50,769 nucleotides of DNA from NCBI RefSeq assembly GCF_002848135.1, contig NZ_PKGB01000016.1, positions 1 through 50,769 of the forward strand, read 5' to 3'. This stretch comes from Hydrogenovibrio sp. SC-1 (GTDB taxonomy: Bacteria; Pseudomonadota; Gammaproteobacteria; Thiomicrospirales; Thiomicrospiraceae). A program made the translations under genes and the position numbers. Every line of letters starts with the position of its first letter. Position 1 is the first letter of the stretch. Positions 49,632 through 50,769 of the stretch are shown one piece after another. The notes under the pieces were generated by a model. The model made no database searches. It was not told the DNA's origin and saw only the letters and a program-made list of their open reading frames with translations.

Positions 49632-50024
49632 TTAGTGATAGCCAATGTCATGGTGGTGTGATTGTGGAAGGTTCTCCGCATCAGGAAGCAGATACCAAAT
49701 AAGGTAATCAACGACCATTGGCACGATTACGCTATGTTCATTACCGCTTTCTTGAAGTATTTTTCGGATGTTTTGTTTTATTTCAGGGCGGTTTGAGGTA
49801 TCCATAATGATGTCTATATCGGATCCGAAGTATTCAATAGCCTCTTCATATTTTGGGTAGTTCGGTATGCCTCGGTCGAGCGCGTCATCAATGAGTGCAT
49901 TTTCCATGTTGGGTTCACTGATCGCTAGAATTTCCACTTGATCAGGGTTTAGGGTGGTAAACTTTTGATAGAATTTACCGCCGACTCGACCAAGACCGAT
50001 CATTAGAATGTTGATTTTTTTCAT
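49632..50024 (-). CDS. Small Rossmann-fold NAD(P)-binding protein, His-rich C-terminus
   Basis: A 130-residue protein opening MKKINILMIGLGRVGGKF, with the GxGxxGG dinucleotide motif at residues 10-16. After it come an acidic strand end (ISEPN) and DIDIIMDTSNRPE, as in the nucleotide domains of homoserine-dehydrogenase or KtrA-like proteins. Only the nucleotide-binding half is present; no catalytic domain follows. The C-terminus SHHHDIGYH is His-rich. ATG at 50024 has GAGGAA 6 bases upstream, so the longer frame from 50051 is rejected. The function is unknown, and it could be a sensor or a regulatory domain protein. Confidence 0.7.
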   Translation of the reverse strand: MKKINILMIGLGRVGGKFYQKFTTLNPDQVEILAISEPNMENALIDDALDRGIPNYPKYEEAIEYFGSDIDIIMDTSNRPEIKQNIRKILQESGNEHSVIVPMVVDYLIWYLLPDAENLPQSHHHDIGYH

Positions 50025-50100
50025 GAGATTCCTCTTTTGTTTTTTTGTCATAAACGTAAATCGGACGTCATTAAGTATAGAATAATCAATAGGTTTTTGC

Positions 50101-50128
50101 TAGCTGAGTCAATAAGTTGATTCAGCTA
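50101..50128. repeat. 12-bp inverted repeat between divergent genes
   Basis: TAGCTGAGTCAA, loop TAAG, then TTGATTCAGCTA: 11 Watson-Crick pairs and one G-T pair. It sits between the Rossmann-protein gene (minus) and the secreted-protein gene (plus) without a T tract, so an operator is as likely as a terminator. Confidence 0.6.
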
Positions 50129-50171
50129 AGTAATAGAAGGGCTGAACAATTTATAATTGAGTGAGGAAGTT

Positions 50172-50717
50172 TTGAAAAATAGAATTCGATTCTTGGTGTT
50201 GAATGTATTGCTGATTGTTTCTGTCAAAAGTTTCGCTTTTACTCAGTCGTGTCAGCTGGTGGCAAAAATGGCTGGAGATGCGTATGAAGCTCGTCCAGAT
50301 TGGTTTGCTAGCTTATCTTCCCCATCCTTGTTAAATGGTCAGCTAGGGTCGTTAGTGGAAAGGAATGGAGCTTGGTATATTTATAAAACATCGGCAGTAA
50401 GTTTTAAGCAAGAGCAATGCACGACCCAGAAGTTGGTTGTAAATGGTCACAGTGTGGAGATAGTTCCTGTTTTATATAATAGAAAGACGCACCAGAGCGC
50501 AGTTATTAATGGGCGGTTTTTGATTAAGGTTTATCGTGTAAAGAATCTGAGTCAGTTGGTTGGCCGGTATGGATTTAAAAAAGTTTCCGTATTACCAAAT
50601 CGGTTTACGGCCATTTTTGATGTTAGACCACAAAAATCTTACGATTATTTAATTGAGCGTTTAGATCAAGATCGAGACGTTGAGTGGGTTGCCCCTATAT
50701 TAAGTGAACCTAATTAA
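50172..50717 (+). CDS. Secreted protein resembling a stand-alone subtilase propeptide
   Basis: A 181-residue protein with a signal peptide (residues 1-22, cleavage after SFA or nearby), so it is predicted periplasmic or exported. Residues about 105-178 (FLIKVYRVKNLSQLVGRYGF, then LPNRFTAIFDV and LDQDRDVEWVAPIL) resemble the N-terminal prodomain of S8 subtilases, ending in the xVEWxxP pattern. No protease domain follows. TTG at 50172 is preferred because GAGGA is 4-5 bases upstream; the frame opens at TTG 50157. A stand-alone protease inhibitor or chaperone is possible but unproven. Any partner would lie beyond the window edge. Confidence 0.6.
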   Translation: MKNRIRFLVLNVLLIVSVKSFAFTQSCQLVAKMAGDAYEARPDWFASLSSPSLLNGQLGSLVERNGAWYIYKTSAVSFKQEQCTTQKLVVNGHSVEIVPVLYNRKTHQSAVINGRFLIKVYRVKNLSQLVGRYGFKKVSVLPNRFTAIFDVRPQKSYDYLIERLDQDRDVEWVAPILSEPN

Positions 50718-50769
50718 CAAATAAGCTAGATTGTTCTATTTTGTTAAAACAAGGTAACTGACTGGCATA

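Overview
The window is 50.8 kb of compact core chromosome from a gammaproteobacterium. Gene order matches conserved gammaproteobacterial blocks: secY-rpsM-rpsK-rpsD-rpoA-rplQ, uvrA/MFS/ssb, ispB/rplU-rpmA-obgE-proB, groES-groEL, erpA/anmK/mepM, glyQ-glyS, parE/parC, hemA-prfA-prmC-moeB, and tRNA-Gln-prs-rplY-pth-ychF-tRNA-Met. Moderate-to-low GC, a TusA-type sulfur carrier, motility genes and PilZ proteins suggest a motile marine sulfur-oxidiser of the Thiomicrospira/Hydrogenovibrio type. The genus is an inference from gene style, not proven by the sequence. No insertion sequence, prophage, rRNA operon or CRISPR array was seen.

Layout. 1-3.7 kb: end of the spc operon (partial secY) and the alpha operon, closed by a terminator. 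3.7-6 kb: a TatD-type nuclease and TcdA, converging on a secreted DUF2927 protein. 6-12 kb: uvrA, a divergent YajR-like MFS transporter, ssb and an unknown gene. 12-16.3 kb: ispB divergent from rplU-rpmA-obgE-proB. 16.3-18.7 kb: groESL under a perfect CIRCE operator. 18.7-24.3 kb: argC, erpA, citrate synthase, anmK, an M23 endopeptidase and tusA. 24.4-28.9 kb: glyQS, gmhB, plsC. 28.9-31.2 kb: a three-gene MotA/MotB/MotB-like set. 31.2-39.6 kb: ung, parE, three PilZ-type genes, an HMA protein, parC and an ordinary motAB pair. 39.6-43.7 kb: moeB, prmC, prfA, hemA. 43.7-49.6 kb: a TPR lipoprotein, tRNA-Gln, prs, rplY, pth, ychF, tRNA-Met. 49.6-50.8 kb: a small Rossmann-fold protein divergent from a secreted protein resembling a subtilisin propeptide.

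Two observations stand out. First, the 28.9-31.2 kb operon encodes one MotA/PomA-like protein with two different MotB-like proteins. One keeps the proton-channel Asp (D19); the other has Ala (A30) in the same register. This suggests a stator-like machine with an asymmetric B-subunit pair, in addition to the ordinary motAB at 38-39.6 kb. Second, a loop-less palindrome with core ACCAGGCCTGGT occurs seven times (six exact cores, one degenerate). Its arms vary but stay mostly self-complementary. It mostly follows stop codons and may act as a bidirectional terminator, but one copy is read in frame inside prmC and one lies between the divergent ung and parE genes.

Other departures from expected gene content: lolB and ispE are absent between the TPR gene and tRNA-Gln, rpmJ is absent between secY and rpsM, and citrate synthase sits between erpA and anmK.
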